Assembly: GCF_013408295.1 (NCBI RefSeq)
Contig: NZ_JACBYQ010000002.1
Location: forward strand, 1,364,001-1,428,000
Direction: 5' to 3'
DNA: 64,000 bases
Origin: Psychromicrobium silvestre
Lineage (GTDB): Bacteria; Actinomycetota; Actinomycetes; Actinomycetales; Micrococcaceae
The position numbers and the translations under genes were made by a program. Shown here in pieces: positions 15,627 to 24,738 of the stretch. Below the pieces are notes generated by a model. It was not told where the DNA came from. It saw nothing but the letters and a program-made list of their open reading frames with translations, and did not search any database. Position 1 is the stretch's first letter. The number at the start of each line of letters is the position of its first letter.

Positions 15627-16298
15627 ATGCAGACGTATAAAAAGAAAGTTCTGAAGTGGGCCGCTGTTCCGGCCCTGGCATTGGGGATACTAGCCGGTGG
15701 GGCAGCTATCGCTCAGGCTGCTGCAGGCTATAGCAATGAAATGACTCTCCAGACTATTGCTCCCGGGGCCAGCGGCACCGCGGGGATCACTCTCACCAAT
15801 CCCGACGGAGTAACACACACCGATACGCTGACCTTCACTATGCAGGCGCCGTCGAACTCCACCTTCACGGACAATCAGATCGGCCAGCGAGTCACCACTG
15901 GAACACAGGCTGCCAATGGGCAGACCCAGCCAACCAACTGGTCAGCCGCAGGATGCGTGCTCTCCAACGGAAACAAAACCATGACCTGCACCAACGTCTC
16001 CACTACGGTGGGGGCCGCGGGAAGCGGGCAAGTGGGGTACTTGGATTTGATGGTGCATCTGACCGCTAACCCGGGTGCGCCGTATAGCTCGACCTTCAAT
16101 GACGGATCTATCGGGTGGACAAATACCAACGGTCAGATCGTGGGCAGTGCCCCACAGGCGATCGGATTTAAGACTCCTGTTGATCCGGGTGCGCCGATGG
16201 TTGATCCTTTGGTTGCTGGTGGGGCGGTGGTGGTTGCTGCCTTGCTTGCTGGTGGGGTGTTTTTGGTGCGGCGTCGCGCTGTCGCGACTCGGTCCTGA
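15627..16298 (+). CDS. Secreted, membrane-anchored surface protein
   Basis: 223 residues, ATG behind CGAGGAGCG. A Sec signal peptide (basic MQTYKKKVLKW, hydrophobic core, cleavage near AQA-AAG at about 31) is followed by an Ig-like beta-rich domain (ITLTNPDGVTHTDTLTFTM...NWSAAGCVLSNGNKTMTCTN) similar in style to DUF11 domains. A C-terminal hydrophobic helix and RRRAVATRS end the protein. No LPxTG/LAxTG motif precedes the helix, so it is anchored as a plain transmembrane segment. The small LAYTG protein follows 29 bp later. Expression is probably controlled by the CRP-type site upstream. Confidence 0.8.
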   Translation: MQTYKKKVLKWAAVPALALGILAGGAAIAQAAAGYSNEMTLQTIAPGASGTAGITLTNPDGVTHTDTLTFTMQAPSNSTFTDNQIGQRVTTGTQAANGQTQPTNWSAAGCVLSNGNKTMTCTNVSTTVGAAGSGQVGYLDLMVHLTANPGAPYSSTFNDGSIGWTNTNGQIVGSAPQAIGFKTPVDPGAPMVDPLVAGGAVVVAALLAGGVFLVRRRAVATRS

Positions 16299-16327
16299 GG
16301 ATTCGGTCCTAAAGGAGGTAAGCCCTT

Positions 16328-16558
16328 ATGTATGGATCTGGTCCTAGCACTCACGGTGGTGGCGGTTTAATCACCGGCGTGGCTGGTGGTGGCGTGGCGG
16401 GTGTGGGTTCTTTGGCTTATACCGGTTTCAGCTCTTTCACCGTTGCTTTGATTGCGGCTGTTCTGGTGGTTTGCGGTATTTTGCTGTTCCGTCTTGCGGT
16501 GGTGAGGAAACCCGTTGCCGAGCGGGATGGTGCGGCTGAGGTATCGCGGCAAACCTAA
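16328..16558 (+). CDS. Small protein with LAYTG sorting-like signal
   Basis: 76 residues behind the strong Shine-Dalgarno AAAGGAGGT. A Gly-rich N-terminus (about 1-28) leads to LAYTG, a hydrophobic helix (about 36-58) and basic residues (FRLAVVRKP): the order of a LAxTG-type sortase E substrate. It lacks a conventional N-terminal signal peptide, which is odd for a sortase substrate; the Gly-rich N-terminus may remain inside, or the helix may be a simple anchor. It is the second gene of the operon with the surface protein and ends before a hairpin terminator. Confidence 0.7.
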   Translation: MYGSGPSTHGGGGLITGVAGGGVAGVGSLAYTGFSSFTVALIAAVLVVCGILLFRLAVVRKPVAERDGAAEVSRQT

Positions 16559-16572
16559 CATCACCCCCAAAC

Positions 16573-16603
16573 GATGGGCAGCGGGAATTTCCCGCTGCCC
16601 ATC
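16573..16603 (+). terminator. Strong hairpin after the small LAYTG gene
   Basis: A perfect 14-bp stem, GATGGGCAGCGGGA with TCCCGCTGCCCATC, around a 3-base loop. No long T run follows. Confidence 0.7.
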
Positions 16604-16720
16604 AACTGCTTTGCGGGGGTATTGGTACTTGAACTGTGATTAGAAGGCGGGGAAGCTGGATTTGTGGCATTATTTGCCGGCAAGCTGGCCTGATCGGAGT
16701 GGATCGAGGTGGAGATAAAC

Positions 16721-18853
16721 GTGCGGCGTGAATCAGGAATTTTTCAGGGATATTTCGGGCCTGGGAACCGGGCGGGACGGCTCATTGCCTTGGCTTCAAT
16801 GCTGGGAGCGTTCATTGCGGCTTCGGTTTCACTTTGCCTCGGGGCTGTCTCCGCCGAAGCAGCCGCACCCTCCGGATACGCTCCGTCCACGGCTTGGACG
16901 GTTGGAGCGGTCGCTAGTAGCCCGCTGCCCGGGAATGCTGCCGGATTTGGGGCGCAAATAGCAAGCAATAATTCGACCGGTCAGCAGGACATGGTGCTCG
17001 GTACCGACACGTATTCCCAAGACGGAATCAACGCCCCCAGATTTTTGCCCAGTGCGGCTTCGGTAGCGGCGCTTAAGGATAGCTGCGTAGTGGGCCGGCC
17101 CGTAAGGGAGCAGAACAACTGTGCAAGCTACTTGGGCACCTTCACTTTTCCGCACCCGGTGATTGACCCAGTTATCGGAATTCAGATGGGCGGCGGGGGA
17201 AGCGCGGGTGGTACCCAACCCTATGACTGGTGCGTTGCCGGGTGGAACAATACCGCTATCGCAGCGGTGAACGGTGTGGCGCCGGCTAATGGCCTGCTGA
17301 CGCTACAGTCCAATAGCTCAACCTTCGTTTTTGCCAATAATGCTCTGACCCTCCCGCAGTCCTATATTGATGGCACCAAGTGTGGCGCACCAACAAGCTA
17401 TGGGATAGCTTATCTCAAAATAAGCGGTCAGGTGACAAGTTTCCGCCTGGCGAATACCTGGATGCAGGAGGTCACCAAGAATACGACTAATGCGGTGGTC
17501 TCGGGCGTTGGGGTGGGTGGCACCACGGTGAACAGCTATTTGCCTTCGGCGGATGTATCAATCTCCAAATCTGCCCCAGCCACGGTGGCGAGCAACGGCA
17601 CCATCCGCTGGAGCATCAAGGTTGCTAATAACGGTCCCGCTGACTCACATGGATTCATTGTCAACGACGCCGTTCCCGCAAATGTCATGAAACCCGCTAT
17701 TGTTTCGGCGCCGTCGGGATGTCAGCTTAGCGGGCGCAATCTGCGCTGTTCGGCGGCGCCACCGGGCTGCTCCGGGTCGGCGAACTCTACTGTGCCGAGC
17801 TGGGTAGATCTGGCTTGCGCCAATTCCGCTCAGGCTGGAACCACGGTTCTGCCTGCTGGCTCTGCCTTCGGACCCATTGTGCTCTCCGGAGTAGCACCTT
17901 TTGCTGCCGGTTCGGTGATCACGAACAGTGCGACGGTGTTCGGAACAGACAGCGATCCGAATCTCCAGAACAATGATGCTTCGGTGAGTACCACGGTGCG
18001 GGCGGCCCCCAGCCTCTCCTTGGCGAAGACAGCAGATGATTCCGGGGTCAGGAATCCTGCCAGGCTGGGAGATGTGATCAACTACCATTTCCGCTCGATG
18101 AACACGGGGAACACTACGTTGACGCAAGTGCAGATCATCGATCGCCTCCCAGGTTTATCGGCCTTGCAATACTCCTGGCCCGGCATGCCGGGAACGCTGC
18201 TGCCCGGCCAAAGCGTCACGGCGACGGCGAGCTACCGGCCCACGCAGCTTGATATCGACGCCGGTCACGTCCGTAATACCGCAAGTGGCAGTGCCAACCC
18301 GCCTTCCGGGCCAGCGGTGATACCGACCCCATCGAGCACAGACACCCTTTTGATGGCGGCGCCGGGTATCTCCTTGACGAAAACTGCGGACGCCTCGGGA
18401 GTGGAGATTCCGGCTCGGGTAGGGGATGTCATTCGCTACCATTTCCGCTCGCAGAACACCGGAAACCTGACTCTGACCGAAGTGAAGATCACCGACAATC
18501 TCCCGGGACTATCTGCTTTGACTTATTCGTGGCCGGGGCCCGTTGGGAGATTATTGCCGGGGCAGGAGGTGACCGCGATGGCCAGTTATCGGGTGACCCA
18601 GGCAGATATCGACGCCGGTCATGTGCAGAACACCGGAACCACGGTGGCGCTCATCCCGCCCGAAAAGCCAATATCGTCCCTCCCCTCGACGGTAGATACC
18701 TGGTTCATCGACCCCGCCGAAGCCTATCTGGCTAATACCGGGGCGGAGTTGGGGATGAGTGCTTGGGCAATTGGATTTTTTGGCTGCGGGCTGGCACTGA
18801 GACTTGTTTCCCGCCGTCGGAAGCCTACTCAGACGAAGTCCATTTCCACCTGA
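16721..18853 (+). CDS. Large LAxTG-anchored surface protein with DUF11-type repeats
   Basis: About 710 residues. The GTG at 16721 is placed 6 bp after GAGGTGGAG, preferred over GTG 16709. The signal peptide is long (core IALASMLGAFIAASVSLCLGA, cleavage near AEA-AAP). An N-terminal domain of about 250 residues precedes a DUF11-like domain (VSISKSAPATVASNGTIRWSIKVANNGPA). Two tandem DUF7507-like repeats begin SLSLAKTADDSGV and ISLTKTADASGV, each with a GDVI-YHFRS-NTGN core. The C-terminus is YLANTGAELG, a hydrophobic helix and SRRRKPTQTK: a class E sortase-type signal. It is an adhesin-like wall protein. Its 3' end overlaps the convergent gene by 25 bp. Confidence 0.88.
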   Translation: MRRESGIFQGYFGPGNRAGRLIALASMLGAFIAASVSLCLGAVSAEAAAPSGYAPSTAWTVGAVASSPLPGNAAGFGAQIASNNSTGQQDMVLGTDTYSQDGINAPRFLPSAASVAALKDSCVVGRPVREQNNCASYLGTFTFPHPVIDPVIGIQMGGGGSAGGTQPYDWCVAGWNNTAIAAVNGVAPANGLLTLQSNSSTFVFANNALTLPQSYIDGTKCGAPTSYGIAYLKISGQVTSFRLANTWMQEVTKNTTNAVVSGVGVGGTTVNSYLPSADVSISKSAPATVASNGTIRWSIKVANNGPADSHGFIVNDAVPANVMKPAIVSAPSGCQLSGRNLRCSAAPPGCSGSANSTVPSWVDLACANSAQAGTTVLPAGSAFGPIVLSGVAPFAAGSVITNSATVFGTDSDPNLQNNDASVSTTVRAAPSLSLAKTADDSGVRNPARLGDVINYHFRSMNTGNTTLTQVQIIDRLPGLSALQYSWPGMPGTLLPGQSVTATASYRPTQLDIDAGHVRNTASGSANPPSGPAVIPTPSSTDTLLMAAPGISLTKTADASGVEIPARVGDVIRYHFRSQNTGNLTLTEVKITDNLPGLSALTYSWPGPVGRLLPGQEVTAMASYRVTQADIDAGHVQNTGTTVALIPPEKPISSLPSTVDTWFIDPAEAYLANTGAELGMSAWAIGFFGCGLALRLVSRRRKPTQTKSIST

Positions 18854-19236
18854 AGGAACCGCTCGGCTTCGACGATCGCGCTGTGGAAAGCCTCAGCCTC
18901 GGTGGCGGGATCGGCGGGGTTCCTGGGCTGCCAGCCATGCACTTCGGAATGCACTCTGAGAACTCCGCCGGAAGCCGGGGCGTAAAAGATCCCGAACCGC
19001 TGCAGCGGCCATTCGGCGGCGGTTTCCGGAGCAACTAGCAGTGCGGCACCCAGAGCGGGGTTATGCCACTGAGCAATCGGTCGGCGTCGATCCTCGGCGA
19101 ATAATCCGGCGGCAAAGCTCGCCGCCGCAACCGGGCTTAGCTGCGCAGAGAGCCGCTCCCACCACAATGGCAGCAAAGTGCTATCTACCCGCAGCCAAAT
19201 GGCAGGCTGTGGGTCCGGATGCGGTGCAGAGGACAC
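18829..19236 (-). CDS. Hypothetical protein
   Basis: 135 residues, GTG start, no signal peptide or membrane helix. Trp-rich (AIWLRVDSTLLPLWWERL, HGWQPRNPADP) with an acidic C-terminus. Codon use and third-position GC look like neighbouring real genes. Not recognised. It converges on the large surface protein with a 25-bp overlap and is followed upstream on the same strand by a small membrane protein. Confidence 0.55.
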   Translation of the reverse strand: MSSAPHPDPQPAIWLRVDSTLLPLWWERLSAQLSPVAAASFAAGLFAEDRRRPIAQWHNPALGAALLVAPETAAEWPLQRFGIFYAPASGGVLRVHSEVHGWQPRNPADPATEAEAFHSAIVEAERFLQVEMDFV

Positions 19237-19245
19237 AGCTGAATT

Positions 19246-19566
19246 TTAGCTCCGCAGCGGGCTCAGGAACAGAGCGGATTCACCCCGAGGCACGGTTCTT
19301 TCGGTCGTGCTCCGGCGTCGAGCGAGCAACGCCCACAGCCCGGTGCCCAGCAGCGGGACCAGAAGTACGACGGCGGCCCAGCACCAGGCGGGCAAGCCAC
19401 GGATTCGGGAGTCCTGATATTGCGCCAATAATCCGGCCAAGCCGATCAGGCTGACGGTCAGAACAATGAGCGCCAAGCCAATCAAGGCGAAACCTCCGAC
19501 TCCGGCGAGCGCGCCCAGATTGGTTAGCTTACCGAGCGAATCAGCGTTGCTGCTTGCCGTGATCAT
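19246..19566 (-). CDS. Small membrane protein, PLDc_N-like
   Basis: 106 residues from ATG 19566, behind GAAAGG; the frame runs 12 codons further upstream without a better ribosome site. Two hydrophobic helices (about 15-48 and 62-85) flank the loop YQDSRIRGLPAWCWAAVVLLVPLLG, which resembles the PLDc_N pattern (L-x-Trp-x3-V-x5-P-x2-G). A basic tail follows (RRRSTTERTVPRGES). PLDc_N proteins are usually small membrane proteins of unknown role. Confidence 0.6.
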   Translation of the reverse strand: MITASSNADSLGKLTNLGALAGVGGFALIGLALIVLTVSLIGLAGLLAQYQDSRIRGLPAWCWAAVVLLVPLLGTGLWALLARRRSTTERTVPRGESALFLSPLRS

Positions 19567-19690
19567 GACGGGCCTTTCGTGGTGCGGAGGTGATGTTTCC
19601 ACTCTTCCGCGCCAACGCCGTCGTCACCTCGCCGCTAGGCATGAACCTTGGCAGTGACCGCTCAAACCCAGGTATGAGATCGGTGCCGGA

Positions 19691-22165
19691 TTATTTCGAC
19701 AGCAATTGCCGTAGCATCTGGGTGCGCTGCCGGGCTGATTGGCCGGGTAGGTAGGCTTCCGTGACGGCCAAAGCGATTGAGGGAAGCGCCAGGGGATCCT
19801 GATAGTACATGAACATGGTGCGATGACTGGGTTGGAAGCGCGCCTTAAAAGCGGCCAGCGAGCGGAATCCGTAAAAGGGTTCCAGGGCTGCGGCCAGGAA
19901 AGAAAGTAGCCGGGACATGGCGTCCTCGGGGCGTCCGCCGCCCTCGCTAACGGCGCTGGCCAGCGGGGTGCCGGAGAGGGAGATCACCTCGACCTGCTGC
20001 TGGAAGTGTCTTACCGCAGAGGCGATCATGTACTCCATCACGCCATTGAAGGAATCCGGATGGCGGCGCATGAAGTCCAGGGTCCAGGACTCTATCTGGC
20101 CCTCCCGATAGACGGGCAACCAGCTCGTCACCGCCAATACCTGCCCGGCTTCATCCATGGCCACACAGCAAAGCACCGAATCATCCTTCAGCTCTTCTAG
20201 TCCGCCCAGGGTGAAGCCAAGCTGTGGCAGCGCTTTCTCCGCCACCCACTCTTCGCTTAGCTGAGCGATCTGGCTGCGCACCGCTGGGCTGAAGGAGGCG
20301 AAAGTGCCCCAGATGTTCCGCACTTCGAGTTTGCGGGCTTTGTTCAGGGCGGTGCGTACGTTCTGCCACTCCTTGCCTCGGAAGGCTTGGGAAGTCACCT
20401 CGAGCCGGGTCTCCTCCGCCACCTCGAGCGGACGGAAACCTAGTTCCGCCACTCCCGGTCCTAGCGCGGCCGAGGCGGAGTAGAAACAAGGTACCAAGCC
20501 CTGTTCGATGCAATGTGTCACGAAACCCTGAGCTGCGGCTGCCCGCCAGGCTTCCTCACCAAACGGATCGGCAACGGTGAGGGCCACCCCGTGATGGACC
20601 TGATAGGCGACGCCGGCCTGGCCGTCCGCGGTGAACCAATAGTAATTTCCTTCCCAGAGTGCCATATGGGAAAGCGCACCACCACCGCGGCGGATCAATC
20701 CAGCAGCAATGGCGCGATCAGCTGCCTGATCGGCTCCTTGCCCACCGAAACGCCAGTAGTCGCGCACCATCAGGTACAGCATTATGAGCCAGATGACGGC
20801 AGCGCCGAAGGTGTAGAGCAGGGTGCAGATCAACCCCTGGGGCAGATTGCTATCCAGCGGGCCGGGAAAGGGGATGAGTAGATGTGGAAGCTGGCTGAGT
20901 AGGCTGCCGAGCACATCAGTGCTGAGATTGTCCTCGGCGAACCAGGCCACCACGTAGACCAGCAGTAAGCTGACCGCGAGCGCCAGGCCGGTGCGCGCCA
21001 GGCCGCGAACGCTCTCCGGACTGGAGCGCACCTGGAAGGCATGCCGGTTCAGCAGCAGCGCCAGCACGGTCACCAGCGGAGCGAGCACCATAGGGGCAAG
21101 ATACACGGCGAGGAAGCTGAGCAGATCGGGGGACTGCTCGTTGCTCGGATCGGTCAGATAAAGCACCGTAACCAGCAGCGAAAGAGCCGCTAGATAGCCT
21201 TGGACGGCAATGGTGATCCAGAGCGGAAGCCGCCGCCCTCGGCGTAGTCCCTCAGCGCAGACCAGGGAGAGTAAAACCGGGATCAAGGTGAGAAGTACGG
21301 CGCCAGGGCTGCTGGCACCCACGATGGATTGCAGGGTTTCACAGGTGGCCTGGCCGTTGCAGGCTTGCTGAACCGATTGGCTATTCATGCTGCTCTGCAA
21401 GGTCAGCTCATTGACGAAGGAGAGCGGCCCAGCCGAGAAATTCGCGGTGAACTGGGCGATCAACGGCCCGATCGCGAACACGGCTACCACGGTAGCCAAC
21501 AGCACCCGGGTCTCGCGGAGGCTGGAGTGGCGTAGCCGATGTTCCGCCCGGCTGCGTAAGAGCAGCGAACCGAGCAGGATGCCGATCAGTGCGCCAAGAA
21601 AGGCAAGAATGCTCTGCCCAACGCCAAGATAGAGGGTGAACATAATGGTGCCAGCCAGTAGCCATAGCCGAAGGCGACGGCGCCATAGCGACTCCAGCGC
21701 CGCCGTCGCCATACCGACTGCCGCGCAGAGCCCGGCGTAGCAGCCCACCTGGTAATCGCCGCCTAGGTACCCGAGCCACTGGGCATCGTTGGAAACACCC
21801 CAGTCGATCATCAGATTGAGTAGGAATGAGCTCAGCGTAGCGCCCAATACGAAGGCTAAGATAGTGCGCCAGTTCCCAGCGAAACGGCAGGCGAAGGCGA
21901 TCCCGACCAGTAGCAATACGCTACTGATCAGGTAGTCGGCGAGTCCGGTGGCGAAGAAGCTTGAGCTGATCAGCGTCCAGGGTTGCAGGGCGGCGGTGCT
22001 GAAATCCAGGGCAAATCTGTGCAGCACCGGATCCGCCGGTCCGTCCAGCAAGGAATTTGTCAACGCGCCGAGCAGCCAGAAGAGCAACAGCAGGATCACC
22101 GGAAGCGCCAGAGACCGGACGCTCCACCAGCGTGGGCGCGGAGCTGAGTGCGTCGGGATGGTCAC
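19691..22165 (-). CDS. mprF: Phosphatidylglycerol lysyltransferase-like membrane protein (MprF/DUF2156)
   Basis: 824 residues. About 13 membrane helices fill residues 15-500; the first part (WTLISSSFFATGLADYLISSVLLL) looks like a rhomboid-type helical bundle, as in many actinobacterial members. The C-terminal 320 residues are the DUF2156 domain (GNYYWFTADGQAGVAYQV, VADPFG, VGEVAL-type core, EYMIASAVRHF), which in MprF uses an aminoacyl-tRNA to modify phosphatidylglycerol. The family flips and aminoacylates lipids, lowering surface negative charge and giving resistance to cationic peptides. The phosphatidylglycerol-phosphate synthase-like gene 1 kb away would supply its substrate. The amino acid transferred cannot be read from sequence. 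Confidence 0.85.
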   Translation of the reverse strand: MTIPTHSAPRPRWWSVRSLALPVILLLLFWLLGALTNSLLDGPADPVLHRFALDFSTAALQPWTLISSSFFATGLADYLISSVLLLVGIAFACRFAGNWRTILAFVLGATLSSFLLNLMIDWGVSNDAQWLGYLGGDYQVGCYAGLCAAVGMATAALESLWRRRLRLWLLAGTIMFTLYLGVGQSILAFLGALIGILLGSLLLRSRAEHRLRHSSLRETRVLLATVVAVFAIGPLIAQFTANFSAGPLSFVNELTLQSSMNSQSVQQACNGQATCETLQSIVGASSPGAVLLTLIPVLLSLVCAEGLRRGRRLPLWITIAVQGYLAALSLLVTVLYLTDPSNEQSPDLLSFLAVYLAPMVLAPLVTVLALLLNRHAFQVRSSPESVRGLARTGLALAVSLLLVYVVAWFAEDNLSTDVLGSLLSQLPHLLIPFPGPLDSNLPQGLICTLLYTFGAAVIWLIMLYLMVRDYWRFGGQGADQAADRAIAAGLIRRGGGALSHMALWEGNYYWFTADGQAGVAYQVHHGVALTVADPFGEEAWRAAAAQGFVTHCIEQGLVPCFYSASAALGPGVAELGFRPLEVAEETRLEVTSQAFRGKEWQNVRTALNKARKLEVRNIWGTFASFSPAVRSQIAQLSEEWVAEKALPQLGFTLGGLEELKDDSVLCCVAMDEAGQVLAVTSWLPVYREGQIESWTLDFMRRHPDSFNGVMEYMIASAVRHFQQQVEVISLSGTPLASAVSEGGGRPEDAMSRLLSFLAAALEPFYGFRSLAAFKARFQPSHRTMFMYYQDPLALPSIALAVTEAYLPGQSARQRTQMLRQLLSK

Positions 22166-22306
22166 TTTTACATGTTATTGCCTTGTCACTCCGCCCGAAG
22201 CGGGACCTCGCGCTAAGTTCCTGTGGAACGCTGTGTGCCCGCTGAATGGTAATTTTGATGGGTAGATGCGTTCTACCGCAGCAGCAGAGCCATGGAGGCA
22301 AGACCG

Positions 22307-23080
22307 ATGAGCAGTCCACAAGCCCAGACCCCGGGCAATACCGGCGACAATTCCTTGCTGGGCAACGCCCGGACACTGCTCAGATTGGCGCCAAGGCAGC
22401 TCAACGACGAGTTCTCGCTCGCAAAAGAAGAGCTGAAAGCCAAGGGCGTCAAGGTTGGCATCGCGGCTGGGATGTTCGGGGCCGCGCTGGTGTTTCTTGG
22501 ACTGCTGGTCATTGCCCTGGTGGTCGCCGCAATTATGGGCTTGGCCACGGTGCTGCCCGCTTGGTTGGCGGCCTTGATCGTGGCAGCTTTCTTCCTGCTG
22601 ATTATTGCGATTTCAGCGTTGCTGGGGCTGCGTTTCTTCAAGAAGGCGCTTCCGTTGATGCCGGAAGAAGCGATCCGTGGGCTAAAACATGATCTGGGTG
22701 TGATGCGCGAGGGTGTTAGCTTCGACCCCCAGACCCTGGTCAAGCCGGAACTGAGCAAGGAAGAGAAAGCCGCTCTCAAATCCGAGAAGTTAGCTCAGGC
22801 GGAAGCTGCTAAGGCCGAGCGTGAGGCTAAGGCAGCAGCGGCTGATCCGGTACCCACCGAGGCAGAATTGAGGGAGCGGCTTACCGCCCGCCGTGCGCAT
22901 CTGCTGGGACTGCGTGAGGACCTCGTTGAGCGGATGGATGTGAAAAAGCAGGCTAAGGCACTGCTGGACGATCCAGGTTCGCCCGTCAACCTGGTCCGGC
23001 AAAAATGGCTTCCCTTGAGCGTTGCCGCCGTGTCCACCACGACTTTCTTCGTTCTGCTGAGAAAGTTGTTCAAGAAGTAA
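22307..23080 (+). CDS. Holin-X family membrane protein with DUF3618 domain
   Basis: 257 residues from ATG 22307 (GGAGG upstream). The N-terminal half is the Actinobacterial Holin-X/Phage_holin_3_6 pattern (LLRLAPRQLNDEFSLAKEEL, then two helices, about 50-110). A Lys/Ala/Glu-rich coiled stretch (about 150-180) leads to a DUF3618-like segment (TEAELRERLTARRAHLLGLR) and a final hydrophobic segment before LRKLFKK. Despite the name these are chromosomal housekeeping membrane proteins, not evidence of prophage. PgsA-like synthase follows 52 bp later. Confidence 0.82.
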   Translation: MSSPQAQTPGNTGDNSLLGNARTLLRLAPRQLNDEFSLAKEELKAKGVKVGIAAGMFGAALVFLGLLVIALVVAAIMGLATVLPAWLAALIVAAFFLLIIAISALLGLRFFKKALPLMPEEAIRGLKHDLGVMREGVSFDPQTLVKPELSKEEKAALKSEKLAQAEAAKAEREAKAAAADPVPTEAELRERLTARRAHLLGLREDLVERMDVKKQAKALLDDPGSPVNLVRQKWLPLSVAAVSTTTFFVLLRKLFKK

Positions 23081-23132
23081 TCGCCCCGAGGCATTCCTAG
23101 GGAAACCACCACAAACATTGAAGGGAGCGTGA

Positions 23133-23774
23133 ATGAGACTGATCGGTGCTGGGGCCCGCCCAGGTGAGCCGATCGTGGACCATGATCGCATCTTCACCAT
23201 CCCGAACGTGCTTACCGTGGTCCGCTTTCTTGGCGTCCCGCTCTTCATGTGGCTGGTGCTAGCAAAACAGGAGTACGGCTGGGGCGTCGTGGTGTTGGCC
23301 GCCATGGGCAGCACCGATTGGGTGGATGGCTACATCGCCCGACGTTTTGATCAGACCTCCAAGCTCGGCCGGATTCTTGACCCGCTTGCCGACCGGATTG
23401 CCCTGATTACGGTAGCCATCACCCTGGTGGTGGCCGGCGTCGCCCCTTGGTGGTTACTCGCAGTGATCATTGTGCCGGACGCGGTACTCTTCACCGTTTC
23501 TTTAGTCTTCTTCCGCTGGCACCCGGATTTGCCGGTGAGCATCATTGGCAAACTACGCACAGCCGCACTGCTCATTGGCACCCCCATGCTGCTGCTCGCG
23601 AAGGCCCTGGGACACGAGCCGAATGTACTCAGCTGGATCGCCTGGATTATTTTGACCCTCGGCATTATTGGTCACCTCATCGCGGCTTATAACTACTTCT
23701 GGGCCATTGTCCGCAAGCATCACGAGCTACACCGACCCGCTGCGCAGGGCCCGACGCCGGATCACGAGGCGTAA
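23133..23774 (+). CDS. pgsA: CDP-alcohol phosphatidyltransferase (PgsA-like)
   Basis: 213 residues with several membrane helices. The family signature D-x2-DG-x2-AR-x8-G-x3-D-x3-D is complete: DWVDGYIARRFDQTSKLGRI then LDPLADR (Asp62, Asp65, Gly66, Asp83, Asp87). Likely reaction: CDP-diacylglycerol plus glycerol-3-phosphate to phosphatidylglycerol-phosphate in the membrane. Other CDP-alcohol acceptors cannot be excluded. The N-terminus ITIPN-type motif (DRIFTIPNVLTVVR) fits PgsA. ATG 23133 follows GAAGGGAG. It begins a run with a DMT transporter 6 bp downstream and a glycosyltransferase. Confidence 0.85.
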   Translation: MRLIGAGARPGEPIVDHDRIFTIPNVLTVVRFLGVPLFMWLVLAKQEYGWGVVVLAAMGSTDWVDGYIARRFDQTSKLGRILDPLADRIALITVAITLVVAGVAPWWLLAVIIVPDAVLFTVSLVFFRWHPDLPVSIIGKLRTAALLIGTPMLLLAKALGHEPNVLSWIAWIILTLGIIGHLIAAYNYFWAIVRKHHELHRPAAQGPTPDHEA

Positions 23775-23780
23775 CCCTCT

Positions 23781-24692
23781 ATGGTCTGGTTGGCGGTAGC
23801 CTGCGCGATAGCCGGGGCATTTTTCCTTGCCTTCGGGGCGCAGCGTCAGGGCAGCGCGGTGCAAGCGAACACCGGCGGCCTGGCTCTGGGTGGTAACGGT
23901 TTCCTGCGTTTACTGGGCAATCCACGCTGGGTATTGGGCTTGCTGCTGCTCGGGGCCGGAATGGTACTTAACGTGGTGGCGCTGAGCCTGGGCACGCTCA
24001 CCGTGATTCAGCCGATTGGAGCCATCGCCCTGGTGATCACCACGATCGTCAACTCTAAGGACCAGGGCATCCGGATCAATCGAGCCACCGTGGTGGCCAT
24101 TACGATCTGTGTGACCGGAAGCGCCTCCTTCGTATTGCTCGCGGTCAATGTGGTCCGAGAGAACACCCATGTCACGGTGGAGGAGGAGCTCACCATCGTG
24201 TTGCTCTTGATCATCGTGGTAGGCGTCCTGGGCGGTTCAGTGCTGTTGTGGAGGCGCCGACTCAAAGCTTTCTTCTACATTATTGGCGCGGGTGTGCTCT
24301 TTGGCTTTGTTGCCGTACTGACCAGGATCATCTCCAAACAGCTCTTCGATCCAAACGGGCTGTTCCTGCTCAATCTGCAGTGGTACTCGGTGATCGCTAT
24401 TGCGGTGGCGGGTGGCCTAGGATCCTGGTTTGTGCAGAGCGCCTACGCTTCCGGACCACCCGATCTGGTGATTGCTGGGCTTACCGTGATTGACCCGATT
24501 GTGGGCATCGCGATCGGCATCGCTATTTTGCAGGAATTGCAGCCCAACGTGCCCGCCGTGATCGCTATTGCCATGGTGGTGGCGGCTTTGCTTGCTATCG
24601 TTGGTGTCATTGTGCTTTCGCGGCATCACCCCGATGTGGTGCAACGAAAGCGGGACGCGAGAGATGCGGCCAAGCGGGCGCAACGCAAATAA
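23781..24692 (+). CDS. DMT-superfamily membrane transporter
   Basis: 303 residues with nine or ten hydrophobic helices in two related halves; ALSLGTLTVIQPIGAIALVITTIV and YASGPPDLVIAGLTVIDPIVGI are the matching conserved segments of the EamA/NIPA-like fold. It starts 6 bp after pgsA and ends in a charged tail (QRKRDARDAAKRAQRK). Related proteins are multidrug, metabolite or Mg2+ transporters. The context (phospholipid synthase before, lipid-type glycosyltransferase after) would also allow a role in moving a lipid-linked compound, which is only inference. Confidence 0.8.
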   Translation: MVWLAVACAIAGAFFLAFGAQRQGSAVQANTGGLALGGNGFLRLLGNPRWVLGLLLLGAGMVLNVVALSLGTLTVIQPIGAIALVITTIVNSKDQGIRINRATVVAITICVTGSASFVLLAVNVVRENTHVTVEEELTIVLLLIIVVGVLGGSVLLWRRRLKAFFYIIGAGVLFGFVAVLTRIISKQLFDPNGLFLLNLQWYSVIAIAVAGGLGSWFVQSAYASGPPDLVIAGLTVIDPIVGIAIGIAILQELQPNVPAVIAIAMVVAALLAIVGVIVLSRHHPDVVQRKRDARDAAKRAQRK

Positions 24693-24738
24693 TGCCCAAT
24701 CAGTAGTGCCCGCAGGGCAGTGACTTCAGGAGCCATAC

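Noticed and set aside
22307-23080. Holin-family protein as a sign of prophage
   Set aside because: Holin-X/DUF3618 proteins are chromosomal and no other phage gene is nearby.
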